From: Bursaphelenchus xylophilus
Taxonomy: Eukaryota; Nematoda; Chromadorea; Rhabditida; Aphelenchoididae
Direction: 5' to 3'
Assembly: GCA_904066235.2 (NCBI GenBank)
Contig: CAJFCV020000002.1
Span: 2,232,001 to 2,296,000 of the forward strand
DNA length: 64,000 nucleotides
Below the pieces are notes generated by a model that saw only the letters and a program-made list of their open reading frames with translations, did no database searches and was not told the origin of the DNA. Positions within the stretch are counted from its first letter, which is position 1. Every line of letters begins with the position of its first letter. This document shows positions 1 to 12,521 of this stretch, piece by piece. Position numbers and translations under genes: made by a program.

Positions 1-2727
1 TTCACTTTTTTTTAAACTGGTGCCTAGTATAATATCAGAGTGTTCGGGCTGGTACGGGCGCAGTTTAGCTCCAAAAAAGGTGAAACCTTGGAATTTGAAA
101 TTCCATTCGGTCTAGTTTCGAATGGTGTAGGTCGCGTCATTTCACTCCGACATTTCCAATTCACTTTTTTTAAACTGGTGCCTAGTATAATATCAGAGTG
201 TTCGGGCTGGTACGGGCGCAGTTTAGCTCCAAAAAAGGTGAAACTTTGGAATTTGAAATTTCATTCGGTCTAGTTTCGAATGTTGTAGGTCACATCATTT
301 CACTCCGACATTTCCAATTCACTTTTTTTAAACTGGTGTCTAGTATAATATCAGAGTGTTCGGGCTGGTACGGGCGCAGTTTAGCTCCAAAAAAGGTGAA
401 ACTTTGGAATTTGAAATTTCATTCGGTCTAGTTTCGAATGGTGTAGGTCACATCATTTCACTCCGACATTTCCAATTCATTTTTTTTTAAACTGGTGTCT
501 AGTATAATATCAGAGTGTTCGGGCTGGTACGGGCGCAGTTTAGCTCCAAAAAAGGTGAAACTTTGGAATTTGAAATTTCATTCGGTCTAGTTTCGAATGG
601 TGTAGGTCACATCATTTCACTCCGACATTTCCAATTCATTTTTTTTTAAACTGGTGCCTAGTATAATATCAGAGTGTTCGGACTGGTACGGGCGCAGTTT
701 AGCTCCAAAAAAGGTGAAACTTTGGAATTTGAAATTTCATTCGGTCTAGTTTCGAATGGTGTAGGTCACATCATTTCACTCCGACATTTCCAATTCACTT
801 TTTTTAAACTGGTGCCTAGTATAATATCAGAGTGTTCGGACTGGTACGGGCGCAGTTTAGCTCCAAAAAAGGTGAAACTTTGGAATTTGAAATTTCATTC
901 GGTCTAGTTTCGAATGTTGTAGGTCACATCATTTCACTCCGACATTTCCAATTCACTTTTTTTTAAACTGGTGCCTAGTATAATATCAGAGTGTTCGGGC
1001 TGGTACGGGCGCAGTTTAGCTCCAAAAAAGGTGAAACTTTGGAATTTGAAATTTCATTCGGTCTAGTTTCGAATGGTGTAGGTCGCGTCATTTCACTCCG
1101 ACATTTCCAATTCACTTTTTTTAAAACTGGTGCCTAGTATAATATCAGAGTGTTCGGGCTGGTAAGGGCGCAGTTTAGCTCCAAAAAAGGTGAAACCTTG
1201 GAATTTGAAATTTCATTCGGTCTAGTTTCGAATGGTGTAGGTCACATCATTTCACTCCGACATTTCCAATTCACTTTTTTTAAACTGGTGCCTAGTATAA
1301 TATCAGAGTGTTCGGGCTGGTACGGGCGCAGTTTAGCTCCAAAAAAGGTGAAACCTTGGAATTTGAAATTTCATTCGGTCTAGTTTCGAATGGTGTAGGT
1401 CGCGTCATTTCACTCCGACATTTCCAATTCACTTTTTTTTAAACTGGTGTCTAGTATAATATCAGAGTGTTCGGGCTGGTACGGGCGCAGTTTAGCTCCA
1501 AAAAAGATAAAACTTTGGAATTTTTAATTTCATTCGGTCTAGTTTCGAATGGTGTAGGTCACATCATTTCACTCCGACATTTCCAATTCACCTTTTTTAA
1601 ACTGGTGCCTAGTATAATATCAGAGTGTTCGGGCTGGTACGGGCGCAGTTTAGCTCCAAAAAAGATAAAACTTTGGAATTTATAATTTCATTCGGTCTAG
1701 TTTCGAATGGTGTAGGTCACATCATTTCACTCCGACATTTCCAATTCACTTTTTTTAAACTGGTGCCTAGTATAATATCAGAGTGTTCGGGCTGGTACGG
1801 GCGCAGTTTAGCTCCAAAAAAGGTGAAACTTTGGAATTTGAAATTTCATTCGGTCTAGTTTCGAATGGTGTAGGTCGCGTCATTTCACTCCGACATTTCC
1901 AATTCACTTTTTTTAAAACTGGTGCCTAGTATAATATCAGAGTGTTCGGGCTGGTACGGGCGCAGTTTAGCTCCAAAAAAGGTGAAACCTTGGAATTTGA
2001 AATTTCATTCGGTCTAGTTTCGAATGGTGTAGGTCACATCATTTCACTCCGACATTTCCAATTCACTTTTTTTAAACTGGTGCCAAGTATCATATCAGAG
2101 TGTTCAGCCTGGTACGGGCGCAGTTTAGCTCCAAAAAAGGTGAAACTTTGGAATTTGAAATTTCATTCGGTCTAGTTTCGAATGGTGTAGGTCACATCAT
2201 TTCACTCCGACATTTCCAATTCACTTTTTTTTAAACTGGTGCCTAGTATAATATCAGAGTGTTCGGGCTGGTACGGGCGCAGTTTAGCTCCAAAAAAGGT
2301 GAAACCTTGGAATTTGAAATTTCATTCGGTCTAGTTTCGAATGGTGTAGGTCGCGTCATTTCACTCCGACATTTCCAATTCACTTTTTTTAAACTGGTGT
2401 CTAGTATAATATCAGAGTGTTCGGGCTGGTACGGGCGCAGTTTAGCTCCAAAAAAGGTGAAACTTTGGAATTTGAAATTTCATTCGGTCTAGTTTCGAAT
2501 GTTGTAGGTCACATCATTTCACTCCGACATTTCCAATTCACTTTTTTTAAACTGGTGTCTAGTATAATATCAGAGTGTTCGGGCTGGTACGGGCGCAGTT
2601 TAGCTCCAAAAAAGGTGAAACTTTGGAATTTGAAATTTCATTCGGTCTAGTTTCGAATGGTGTAGGTCACATCATTTCACTCCGACATTTCCAATTCACT
2701 TTTTTTTTTAAACTGGTGCCTAGTATA
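1..2727. repeat. 158-bp satellite array, left block
   Basis: About 17 direct head-to-tail monomers of 158-159 bp, running off the left edge of the window. Each has a conserved core (GTGTTCGGGCTGGTACGGGC, CCAAAAAAGGTGAAAC, TTCATTCGGTCTAGTTTCGA) and a poly-T tract of 7-9 T before AAACTGGTG that varies in length. The roughly 77-codon open frames recurring in each monomer are a by-product: they start at GTG, read through a monomer boundary and have no splice or ATG context, so I do not call them genes. Confidence 0.97.
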
Positions 2728-4215
2728 TACTCCCCGTACAATGTTTTGACCCCCTCCTAACTCCGTCCAAAGTGTACTAATTCGGACCAAATTTGGTATG
2801 TAGTATACTCACAGGCTAGTAACAAAAAATAACATAGCAGGACATACCTTATAGTTGAATTTCAAAAGCTAGGGGCAATTTTCAAAAATCACCTTAAAAA
2901 ATCGAGGAAAAAGTTTTGACCCCCCTTAAAAAACGTTTGATATCGCCAGCGGATGCCACGCAAACCTATTGTAATCGACGTCCCATACCTGAATACAGGT
3001 TAATATATGGTTTTCCGTTGAATTCTTCGTTGTATTTGAGGATTCAACGCGTTAAACCGTTTTTGATGTAGAGCTGCCCAAAATTGTAAAAATCTTGCCC
3101 TAGCGCTTTCCTAGAGCTCTAAATTGGGTTTATATTATGTGCTTTAGACCTGTATTTACCTTCTCCTTTCAATAAAAGTGCGTCGTGGCCTGGCGGTGTA
3201 GATTCGGTAGATACCCTTTTGTCATGCCCAGCCTTGGTGAGCCATTTGCTCTTTGACTCAAGGTCGAGATGTGGTCGTTAGGTCCTCAATGTAATCCTGA
3301 GACTCTTAGTTACTCTCAAACAAAGAATCAACTCCGGCTGACACGGTCTCATATGGTTTGCAGGCGCAACTTCGCCGATCTGCACCTTAACGAAAAACCC
3401 GCGTTTTTCAAATGGATTTTTAGCCACCAAAAACGGCTTTCATTTGATGGACCAGGTAATTTAAGGCGTTACAGCACCCACCATACTCATTTGAGACGTA
3501 TGAAACGCCAAATGGGAGGTAGGGATGTAATAGTACTCGGAGTCATCTACAGTAACGGCAAACTTAAGATTAAGGTGAATGAAACCCATTAAAAAACGTG
3601 TCAAATCAAAACATTTTACATTACTGAGAGTAAATAGGAGTCTCAGGATTACATTGAGGACCTAACGACCACATCTCGACCTTGAGTCAGAGAGCAAATG
3701 GCTCACCAAGGCTGGGCATGACAAGAGGGTATCTGCCGAATCTACACCGCCAGGCCACCATGCACTTTTATTGAAAGGAGAAGGTAAATACAGGTCTAAA
3801 GCACATAATATAAACCCAATTTAGAGCTCTAGGAAAGCGCTAGGGCAAGATTTTTACAATTTTGGGCAGCTCTACATCAAAAACGGTTTAACCCGTTGAA
3901 TCCTCAAATGCAACGAAGCATTCAACGGAAAACCATATATTAACCTGTATTCAGGTATGGGACGTCGATTACAATAGGTTTGCGTGGCATCCGCTGGCGA
4001 TATCAAACGTTTTTTAAGGGGGTCAAAACTTTTTCCTCGATTTTTTAAGGTGATTTTTGAAAATTGCCTCTAGATTTTGAAATTCAACTATAAGGTATGT
4101 CCTGCTATGTTATTTTTTGTTACTAGCCTGTGAGTATACTACATAGGAAATTTGGTCCGAATTAGTACACTTTGGACGGAGTTAGGAGGGGGGTCAAAAC
4201 ATTGTGCGGGGAGTA
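2728..4215 (+). mobile_element. Tc3-like DNA transposon, degenerate, inside the satellite
   Basis: Bounded by TACTCCCCG at the left and CGGGGAGTA at the right, with a TA target duplication (2726-2727 and 4216-4217) inside a satellite monomer; removing it restores CCTAGTATAATATCAG. The terminal inverted repeats are about 591 bp each (2728-3318 and 3625-4215), leaving a centre of about 306 bp. That centre encodes a transposase fragment (frame 3269-3592) resembling the middle of Tc1/Tc3 transposases: a W-(I/V)-FS segment, a DGPG block, then GRDVIVLGVIYSNGKLKI, like the family's GGGSVMVWGAFS-type strand. The first catalytic Asp of the usual FSDE(K) motif reads His (FSHQK), and both protein ends are missing. 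TA targets and very long TIRs fit the Tc3 group; the copy cannot encode active transposase. Confidence 0.9.
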
Positions 4216-7200
4216 TAATATCAGAGTGTTCGGGCTGGTACGGGCGCAGTTTAGCTCCAAAAAAGATAAAACTTTGGAATTTTTAATTTCATTCGGTCTA
4301 GTTTCGAATGGTGTAGGTCACATCATTTCACTCCGACATTTCCAATTCACTTTTTTTAAACTGGTGCCTAGTATAATATCAGAGTGTTCGGGCTGGTACG
4401 GGCGCAGTTTAGCTCCAAAAAAGGTGAAACTTTGGAATTTGAAATTTCATTCGGTCTAGTTTCGAATGTTGTAGGTCACATCATTTCACTCCGACATTTC
4501 CAATTCACTTTTTTTAAACTGGTGTCTAGTATAATATCAGAGTGTTCGGGCTGGTACGGGCGCAGTTTAGCTCCAAAAAAGGTGAAACTTTGGAATTTGA
4601 AATTTCATTCGGTCTAGTTTCGAATGTTGTAGGTCACATCATTTCACTCCGACATTTCCAATTCACTTTTTTTAAAACTGGTGCCTAGTATAATATCAGA
4701 GTGTTCGGACTGGTACGGGCGCAGTTTAGCTCCAAAAAAGGTGAAACTTTGGAATTTGAAATCTCATTCGGTCTAGTTTCGAATGGTGTAGGTCACATCA
4801 TTTCACTCCGACATTTCCAATTCACTTTTTTTAAACTGGTGCCTAGTATAATATCAGAGTGTTCGGGCTGGTACGGGCGCAGTTTAGCTCCAAAAAAGGT
4901 GAAACTTTGGAATTTGAAATCTCATTCGGTCTAGTTTCGAATGGTGTAGGTCACATCATTTCACTCCGACATTTCCAATTCACTTTTTTTAAACTGGTGC
5001 CTAGTATAATATCAGAGTGTTCGGCCTGATACGGGCGCAGTTTAGCTCCAAAAAAGGTGAAACTTTGGAATTTGAAATTTCATTCGGTCTAGTTTCGAAT
5101 GTTGTAGGTCACATCATTTCACTCCGACATTTCCAATTCACTTTTTTTTAAACTGGTTCCTAGTATAATATCAGAGTGTTCGGACTGGTACGGGCGCAGT
5201 TTAGCTCCAAAAAAGGTGAAACTTTGGAATTTGAAATTTCATTCGGTCTAGTTTCGAATGTTGTAGGTCACATCATTTCACTGCGACATTTCCAATTCAC
5301 TTTTTTTAAACTGGTGCCTAGTATAATATCAGAGTGTTCGGGCTGGTACGGGCGCAGTTTAGCTCCAAAAAAGATAAAACTTTGGAATTTTTAATTTCAT
5401 TCGGTCTAGTTTCGAATGGTGTAGGTCACATCATTTCACTCCGACATTTCCAATTCACTTTTTTTAAACTGGTGCCTAGTATAATATCAGAGTGTTCGGG
5501 CTGGTACGGGCGCAGTTTAGCTCCAAAAAAGGTGAAACTTTGGAATTTGAAATTTCATTCGGTCTAGTTTCGAATGTTGTAGGTCACATCATTTCACTCC
5601 GACATTTCCAATTCACTTTTTTTTAAACTGGTGTCTAGTATAATATCAGAGTGTTCGGGCTGGTACGGGCGCAGTTTAGCTCCAAAAAAGGTGAAACTTT
5701 GGAATTTGAAATTTCATTCGGTCTAGTTTCGAATGTTGTAGGTCACATCATTTCACTCCGACATTTCCAATTCACTTTTTTTAAAACTGGTGCCTAGTAT
5801 AATATCAGAGTGTTCGGACTGGTACGGGCGCAGTTTAGCTCCAAAAAAGGTGAAACTTTGGAATTTGAAATCTCATTCGGTCTAGTTTCGAATGGTGTAG
5901 GTCACATCATTTCACTCCGACATTTCCAATTCACTTTTTTTTAAACTGGTGCCTAGTATAATATCAGAGTGTTCGGGCTGGTACGGGCGCAGTTTAGCTC
6001 CAAAAAAGGTGAAACTTTGGAATTTGAAATTTCATTCGGTCTAGTTTCGAATGTTGTAGGTCACATCATTTCACTCCGACATTTCCAATTCACTTTTTTT
6101 TAAACTGGTGTCTAGTATAATATCAGAGTGTTCGGGCTGGTACGGGCGCAGTTTAGCTCCAAAAAAGGTGAAACTTTGGAATTTGAAATTTCATTCGGTC
6201 TAGTTTCGAATGTTGTAGGTCACATCATTTCACTCCGACATTTCCAATTCACTTTTTTTAAAACTGGTGCCTAGTATAATATCAGAGTGTTCGGACTGGT
6301 ACGGGCGCAGTTTAGCTCCAAAAAAGGTGAAACTTTGGAATTTGAAATCTCATTCGGTCTAGTTTCGAATGGTGTAGGTCACATCATTTCACTCCGACAT
6401 TTCCAATTCACTTTTTTTAAACTGGTGCCTAGTATAATATCAGAGTGTTCGGGCTGGTACGGGCGCAGTTTAGCTCCAAAAAAGGTGAAACTTTGGAATT
6501 TGAAATCTCATTCGGTCTAGTTTCGAATGGTGTAGGTCACATCATTTCACTCCGACATTTCCAATTCACTTTTTTTAAACTGGTGCCTAGTATAATATCA
6601 GAGTGTTCGGCCTGATACGGGCGCAGTTTAGCTCCAAAAAAGGTGAAACTTTGGAATTTGAAATTTCATTCGGTCTAGTTTCGAATGTTGTAGGTCACAT
6701 CATTTCACTCCGACATTTCCAATTCACTTTTTTTTAAACTGGTTCCTAGTATAATATCAGAGTGTTCGGACTGGTACGGGCGCAGTTTAGCTCCAAAAAA
6801 GGTGAAACTTTGGAATTTGAAATTTCATTCGGTCTAGTTTCGAATGTTGTAGGTCACATCATTTCACTGCGACATTTCCAATTCACTTTTTTTAAACTGG
6901 TGCCTAGTATAATATCAGAGTGTTCGGGCTGGTACGGGCGCAGTTTAGCTCCAAAAAAGATAAAACTTTGGAATTTTTAATTTCATTCGGTCTAGTTTCG
7001 AATGGTGTAGGTCACATCATTTCACTCCGACATTTCCAATTCACTTTTTTTAAACTGGTGCCTAGTATAATATCAGAGTGTTCGGGCTGGTACGGGCGCA
7101 GTTTAGCTCCAAAAAAGATAAAACTTTGGAATTTATAATTTCATTCGGTCTAGTTTCGAATGGTGTAGGTCACATCATTTCACTCCGACATTTCCAATTC

Positions 7201-8160
7201 ACTTTTTTTAAACTGTTGCCTAGTATAATATCAGAGTGTTCGGGCTGGTACGGGCGCAGTTTAGCTCCAAAAAAGATAAAACTTTGGAATTTATAATTTC
7301 ATTCGGTCTAGTTTCGAATGGTGTAGGTCACATCATTTCACTCCGACATTTCCAATTCGCTTTTTTTTAAAATGGTGCCTAGTATAATATCAGAGTGTTC
7401 GGCCCGGTACGGGCGCAGTTTAGCTCCAAAAATGATGAAAGTTTGGAATTTATAATTTCATTCGGTCTAGTTTCGAATGGTGTAGGTCACGTCATTTCAC
7501 TCCGACATTTCCAATTCGCTTTTTTTTAAAATGGTGCCTAGTATAATATCAGAGTGTTCGGGCTGGTACGGGCGCGGTTTAGCTCCAAAAAAGGTGAAAC
7601 TTTGGAATTTACAATTTCATTCGGTCTAGTTTCGAATGGTGTAGGTCACGTCATTTCACTCCGACATTTCCAATTCACTTTTTTTTAAACTGGTGCCTAG
7701 TATAATATCAGAGTGTTCGGGCTGGTACGGGCGCCGTTTAGCTCCAAAAAAGGTGAAACTTTGGAATTTACAATTTCATTCGGTCTAGTTTCGAATGGTG
7801 TAGGTCACGTCATTTCACTCCGACATTTCCAATTCACTTTTTTTTAAACTGGTGCCTAGTATAATATCAGAGTGTTCGGCCCGGTACGGGCGCGGTTTAG
7901 CTCCAAAAAAGGTGAAACTTTGGAATTTACAATTTCATTCGGTCTAGTTTCGAATGGTGTAGGTCACGTCATTTCACTCCGACATTTCCAATTCACTTTT
8001 TTTTAAACTGGTGCCTAGCATAATATCAGAGTGTTCGGGCTGGTACGGGCGCCGTTTAGCTCCAAAAAAGGTAAAACTTTGGAATTTACAATTTCATTCG
8101 GTGTAGTTTCGAATGGTGTAGGTCACGTCATTTCACTCCGACATTTCCAATTCACTTTTT
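4216..8160. repeat. 158-bp satellite array, right block
   Basis: About 25 monomers continuing the left block in the same orientation and register. Variant monomers (GATAAAAC instead of GGTGAAAC, AAATCTC, TTCGGCCTGAT, GGTTCC) recur in the same order about 1586 bp apart (near 4701/6287, 5018/6604, 5176/6762, 5334/6920), showing a 10-monomer duplication. Divergence rises toward the right edge (after about 7340: AAAATGGTGCC, GCGCGGTTTAG, ACAATTTC), as expected at the border of an array. The array stops at a poly-T tract near 8160. Confidence 0.96.
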
Positions 8161-8169
8161 TTTTTAATT

Positions 8170-8326
8170 TTTTTAAAACATTGCCTTCATCTTCATTACA
8201 TGCATTGCCTCTTGAAATGCTTTCCCCACCGTTATCGTCTATGATAATTTCTTCCCCATTTTCATCCATACTCTTACTGCATGTAAAAGCAAACTTTTGA
8301 TCAAACAGTTGATTGAAAATAAACAT
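8170..8326 (-). other. possible coding remnant at the satellite border
   Basis: On the minus strand a 67-codon frame (8123-8326) has an acidic, non-repetitive stretch (SMDENGEEIIIDDNGGES) before it runs into the satellite and stops. An acceptor-like TTTTACATGCAG lies just upstream of it. It may be an exon of a gene truncated by expansion of the array, or chance. No family is recognised. Confidence 0.2.
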
Positions 8327-8510
8327 ATAAGCGGGTCACAGCACGGTCAAGAAGTTGTTCGCAACAAAAAACAGTTTATTAAGTATAAGTTGAGGTATAA
8401 CATTGAGAAATCAAGATGAAGTGTAAAAAACCGATAGCGAAGAGTCTATTCCGGTCACCGGACTCCTCAGAGGTTAGTAAAAACAAAAACGAATATGAGG
8501 TTAGATTTGG

Positions 8511-8918
8511 TTAGATACAGTACCGTTCAAAATGTCTTTTCTGCCCCACGCTTATCGGTGTGACCAAAATTTGAAGACCAGAATAGTAGCCGCTCATGCT
8601 ACAAATTCTTTGAAGAGCACTCTCGCTGCGAGGACAGAGAACGGTCAAGTTCCGGAAACAGCGTCGTCCTATGATGACACGATGTGGCTTCACCGGCAAT
8701 CCGAGCTGATCATGGATCTCTTGAACAACATGGTCCACATTATTTCCGGCCACCACTTCGACAAGCGCGTGCTCACATACTCCGGCTTTGGCCTCGTACA
8801 TTGGGAATGTCATGGTTCGACAGTAGAAGCAAACTTGTGCTGAAATTATTTTGATTTAGTCAAAAAAAATAAACAAATAAGTCAATAAACTCAAAAGGAA
8901 ACAAACAAATAACTAACC
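8511..8918 (-). CDS. small unrecognised protein gene, 100 aa or slightly less
   Basis: The coding exon is 8511-8813 on the minus strand, starting MTFPMYEAKAGVCEHALVEV and ending YCI before TAA; I do not recognise the family. Upstream, a TTTCAG acceptor opens the exon at 8839. A donor AAG|GTTAGT at 8917 fits a 5' UTR exon ending at 8918, so an intron of about 78 bp lies in the 5' UTR. A TTTATT near 8367 (AATAAA-like on the minus strand) could serve 3' end formation. Balanced codon use, a good start context and flanking splice signals favour a real gene over the overlapping plus-strand frame (8532-8843), which I take as its shadow. The protein has no obvious signal peptide or membrane segment and several Cys and His residues. 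Confidence 0.45.
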
Positions 8919-9454
8919 TTGATATCCTCGATTATTTACAACCAGAAAATTCGCTCTTGTGCTAAACAATACGCAACGCGCGAAAAACAACCTATTTTCT
9001 CAGAAAAATATTACCTAAATTTCCCAGAATTTCATAAAAATTTGGCGTTAACCCTGTAGCACTTCCTTTGTGGCATCAGTAACCTAAAATAACATCAATC
9101 CCATCATTCAACACCCAAAAATCGAAGAATAGGTTTAAAATTATAAATTAACTTTGCCATGACGAGTGCTCAGCTACCTGCCGATCAGTTCCGACTTTGG
9201 ATGCCGAGTAATCCCATAAGCTACCACTCATCAATCTAGCAGTAATGAAAAAACATCAAAATTTGTGAATAAACTGTATCTGAAAGTCCTTTCTTCTCCA
9301 AGCAACAAAATTCGGGCTTCGACTCAGAAAAAAGAAATATATTTTCGACGCTGAAAAGAATGCCAATTTCGTTTCGAGACAGGCCCCGTTGCCCCAGTTT
9401 TCTTGACGTGCGGGGATCCTTTCAAAGCGCGAGCTATGGAAGTCTCGTATGTGC

Positions 9455-9661
9455 TGTTGGGTTCTCACCCAAGTTCCCAGGAAATTTGCATAAACCCGGA
9501 AGTATAAATACAACAGAGAAACCCAAGAACTTTCACTTTTCTGTCTCCGGACTTTCGGTTGTGTGTGTGAATATCTCAGTTCAACAAAAGATCTTCTCTT
9601 CTTACGATTGGATTGGTGTCTACCTCCCCCCCCCCTTTCTCCAGTGCGTCTAGTCCGTATA
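9455..9661 (+). repeat. 5' LTR of the BEL/Pao element
   Basis: Begins TGTTGGGTTCTCACCC and ends GTCTAGTCCGTATA. A TATA box, TATAAATA, lies at 9503-9510. Position 9585 is C, giving AACAAA where the 3' LTR has the poly-A signal AATAAA. The following TGGGGGCTGAG at 9662 may be the primer-binding site. Confidence 0.92.
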
Positions 9662-9662
9662 T

Positions 9663-12521
9663 GGGGGCTGAGCCGGGGAAGGAGACTCTTGGGGAGAACA
9701 CATTTGAAACACTGGGAAACGAAATCCTCATGGCAAGATCTCCCCAGTCCGGCCTCGATTACAACCGTGATTAAATTTGTTCAGGAATTCGACGGGCGCT
9801 CGGTTGAAATCCCACGTTTTGGTCCGCAAATTTCGGGAGAATTCAGAGTCCACATATTCTGCGACGCTAGTTTCGAAGCGGTGGGCGCAGTAGGCTACAT
9901 TCAACACATTGAGTCATCTGAGTTATGTGTTCTTGTCGAAAGCGAAACTGACCCCTCCTTCCCTTCGTCCCCGCCCTCATGAGGCTTCTGGAAACACGAA
10001 TGCTGACATAAATCCCCTTACGGTGAATACACTAGAGATCCTAGCAGTTGAAATTGGGGCAAAACTGGCGTCTTTTATTCAAGCGGAGCTGCCTCGACCA
10101 GCAAAATCGTATCATGTGTGGACTGATAGTCGTTGTGCCCTCTCTTGGCTCGAAGGTCAGGAACCCGTTCGAAATAAAATTTTTGTTCGCAATCGGGTGA
10201 ATTCTATAAAGAAGGTTCCCATGCTTGCGTTTTACCATATTCCTGGTGTCCAAAATCCTGCTGATGTCTTATCCAGAGGAACAGATCTGACCTCGTTGAC
10301 GAATAACAAACTTTGGTGGAAAGGACCTCAGATCTTATTAGACCCAAAAACCTGGCCCTCCCCGTTGTCCTTAGATTCTAAAGAGGAAGAGAAAGTAATT
10401 CCCGTAAAGAAAGTGATGACCGAAACGGTACCGTCCCTTCCATTAACTCTTGTTGAGCAGAACGACATCCTCGAAGTCTCGGCCTCGTTTCTGGAAACCG
10501 TTCGCTATTTGAAAGAAAAGCTGAACTGCTCAGCACCTCGGGCTCAAGATTTCATTGTCCGTATTGACCAGACCCAGAATGCGCCCTCCGATCGAGAATG
10601 TGAACGTTATGCCTTAGCCAAAAATAATGGAATCTGGTTTGTCACCGGCCGACTAGAGAATAGTGAACTTCCGGAATCGGAGAAGCATCCCATCTTTCTG
10701 TCAAAAACTTCCAAGATATTTCCGAAACTGCTGTTTGATCTCCATTCTCGGGTTCATCCAAACCTTAGTACTACTCTCAGTTCCCTGCGGCCCTTTGTGT
10801 TTTGTCCAGGAGGACGGAGTCACCTCAAGAACGTACTCATCAAAGTATGTGAGCCATGTCGAAGAGCATTTGCTCGTCCATTTGCCCTCCCCCCAATTCC
10901 GGCCCTCCCCGATTCAAGAGTGTCTAGGAATCGCCCTTTTTCGTTCGTTGGGATGGATTGCTGTGGTCCGTTTGCCGTGTTACAAAAACAAAGATTGTGT
11001 AAAACTTATCTGTTAGTAATCACTTGTCTGTCAACCCGTTATACTCATCTCGAACAGGTTGAGAGAGGGACTGCCCAGTCGTTGGTTTTGGCTTTCCGCA
11101 GGTTCGTAGCGTTATTCGGGCTGCCCTTAGAAATTCTATCTGATCATGGTCGGAATTTCGAACTAGGCGCGAAGGTGTTGAAGAGATTCTCTGGACAAAT
11201 TGCCACCCTAGGCCCGATCCGATGGCAGTTTACAACGCCGTATAGTCCGTGGAAAGGCGGCGTATATGAGAGAATGATCAAACTCCTCAAAGAAGCCCTG
11301 AGAAAGTCTCTTCCTAAGAAACCCTTGCATTCGGAAATGTTCTGCACAGTTGTGTCCGAGATTGGTGCAATGCTGAATCAGCGTCCTATTTTATCGGGTC
11401 TATCCAATACAGTAACCCCTCGTTGTTTGAGACCGGTTGATTTGGTTTTTCCGGAGAAGCGAGAAAGCTTCCCATTATTTGTTGAACAAACCGATCCCTC
11501 TGATCCCGACTATGTACCATATGTTCCGCCTCAGTCTGATCAGATCGCTCAAGATTGGTCCAGATCGATGTCACGCGTCAATAGATTTTGGAAGAGTTTC
11601 CATCAGAGTTACCTTAGATACCTTCAGACGGTTGGCAAACCGCGAGTTGGTCGTTATGAAACCCCCCGAGTGGGACAGGTCGTGCTCCTTCTGAAACCTT
11701 CGGAGACGAATCGCAATTTGTGGAAAACCGCAGTCGTAAAGAAAGTGAATCTGAGTGTCGATGGATTTTGTCGTTCTGTAATCCTTGAATCCGAAGGTCG
11801 AGAGTTTGAGCGACCGATTTCACAGATTGCACCTCTAGAACTGCCTCCAATCGATTCTCTTCTAGATGGCCTCAATTCGAGAACCCTCTCCGTTCATCGA
11901 TCTCGAAGACTCAGACTCGGAGGCCAACGACTCGGAGAACCCTCCACAGCCTCCAAGAACGCCACCTCTCTAAGACCTCGTCGGAGAATCGCTGACCGGC
12001 CTTATCCACTCCCTCCCACCGATCATCGCCTCCTTCCTGACGGGAGCAATCTCGCTGGTTCAGCCATCCGAATTAGCCCGCCTTACAGGTCCCCTCGTAA
12101 CATTCGAGGAGCGGGTCGTCGAGGCATTAAGAAAGGCCGTCCGAGACAACGACGCCCCGGTAGGAAAATCAAGAGCTCACCGTTCCGTCACCACCAAACG
12201 GGACACACAATCTACCCCCTACCGTCGTCCCCATCGTCCTTCCCCAACTCCGAAGGATCGACCCAAGAAGATGCCAGCCGATCGAACCCGTTCCACCGTG
12301 ACCAATCGGCCCCCCAATCCGTGGACTTCGCCATGGGCTATCCAGCCCCCATCAACTCCCCAATTCAATCGAATCCCTCCTCCGACTCCTTCACCACCCC
12401 TGATGGTCTCCACTTCCTGGCGTCCGAACCCTCCACGAGCCATGACCCAACCGGAGGCCCCCGCGGCATGTTGGGTTCTCACCCAAGTTCCCAGGAAATT
12501 TGCATAAACCCGGAAGTATAA
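9663..12521 (+). pseudogene. truncated BEL/Pao polyprotein (RNase H, integrase, DUF5641)
   Basis: The first open stretch (to about 9982) enters an RNase H-like domain near 9770 with VHIFCDAS. A frame change near 9905-9930 moves the reading into an 870-codon frame (9909-12521, no ATG at its start). That frame continues through a VWTDSRCALSWL strand and a NPADVLSRG block into a zinc-binding HHCC region (H, H, then CEPC). The integrase core follows with Asp in GMDCCGPF (about 10954), Asp in SDHGRNF (11142) and Glu in GGVYERM (11268), so all three catalytic acids are present. A DUF5641-like segment (FWKSFHQSYLRYLQ) and a basic, proline-rich tail follow, and the frame ends inside the 3' LTR. The short ATG frame right after the 5' LTR (about 36 codons from 9662) is probably the remnant of the Gag start, cut off by the deletion. 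The breaks are described only; no intact form is implied. Confidence 0.85.

Noticed and set aside
40..2760. Series of 77-codon open frames at 158-bp steps, as if a tandem gene family
   Set aside because: They begin at GTG, depend on the satellite monomer phase, lack codon bias or splice context, and are explained by the repeat itself.
11386..11875. Minus-strand frames within the BEL/Pao integrase region
   Set aside because: Shadows of the well-supported plus-strand polyprotein frame.
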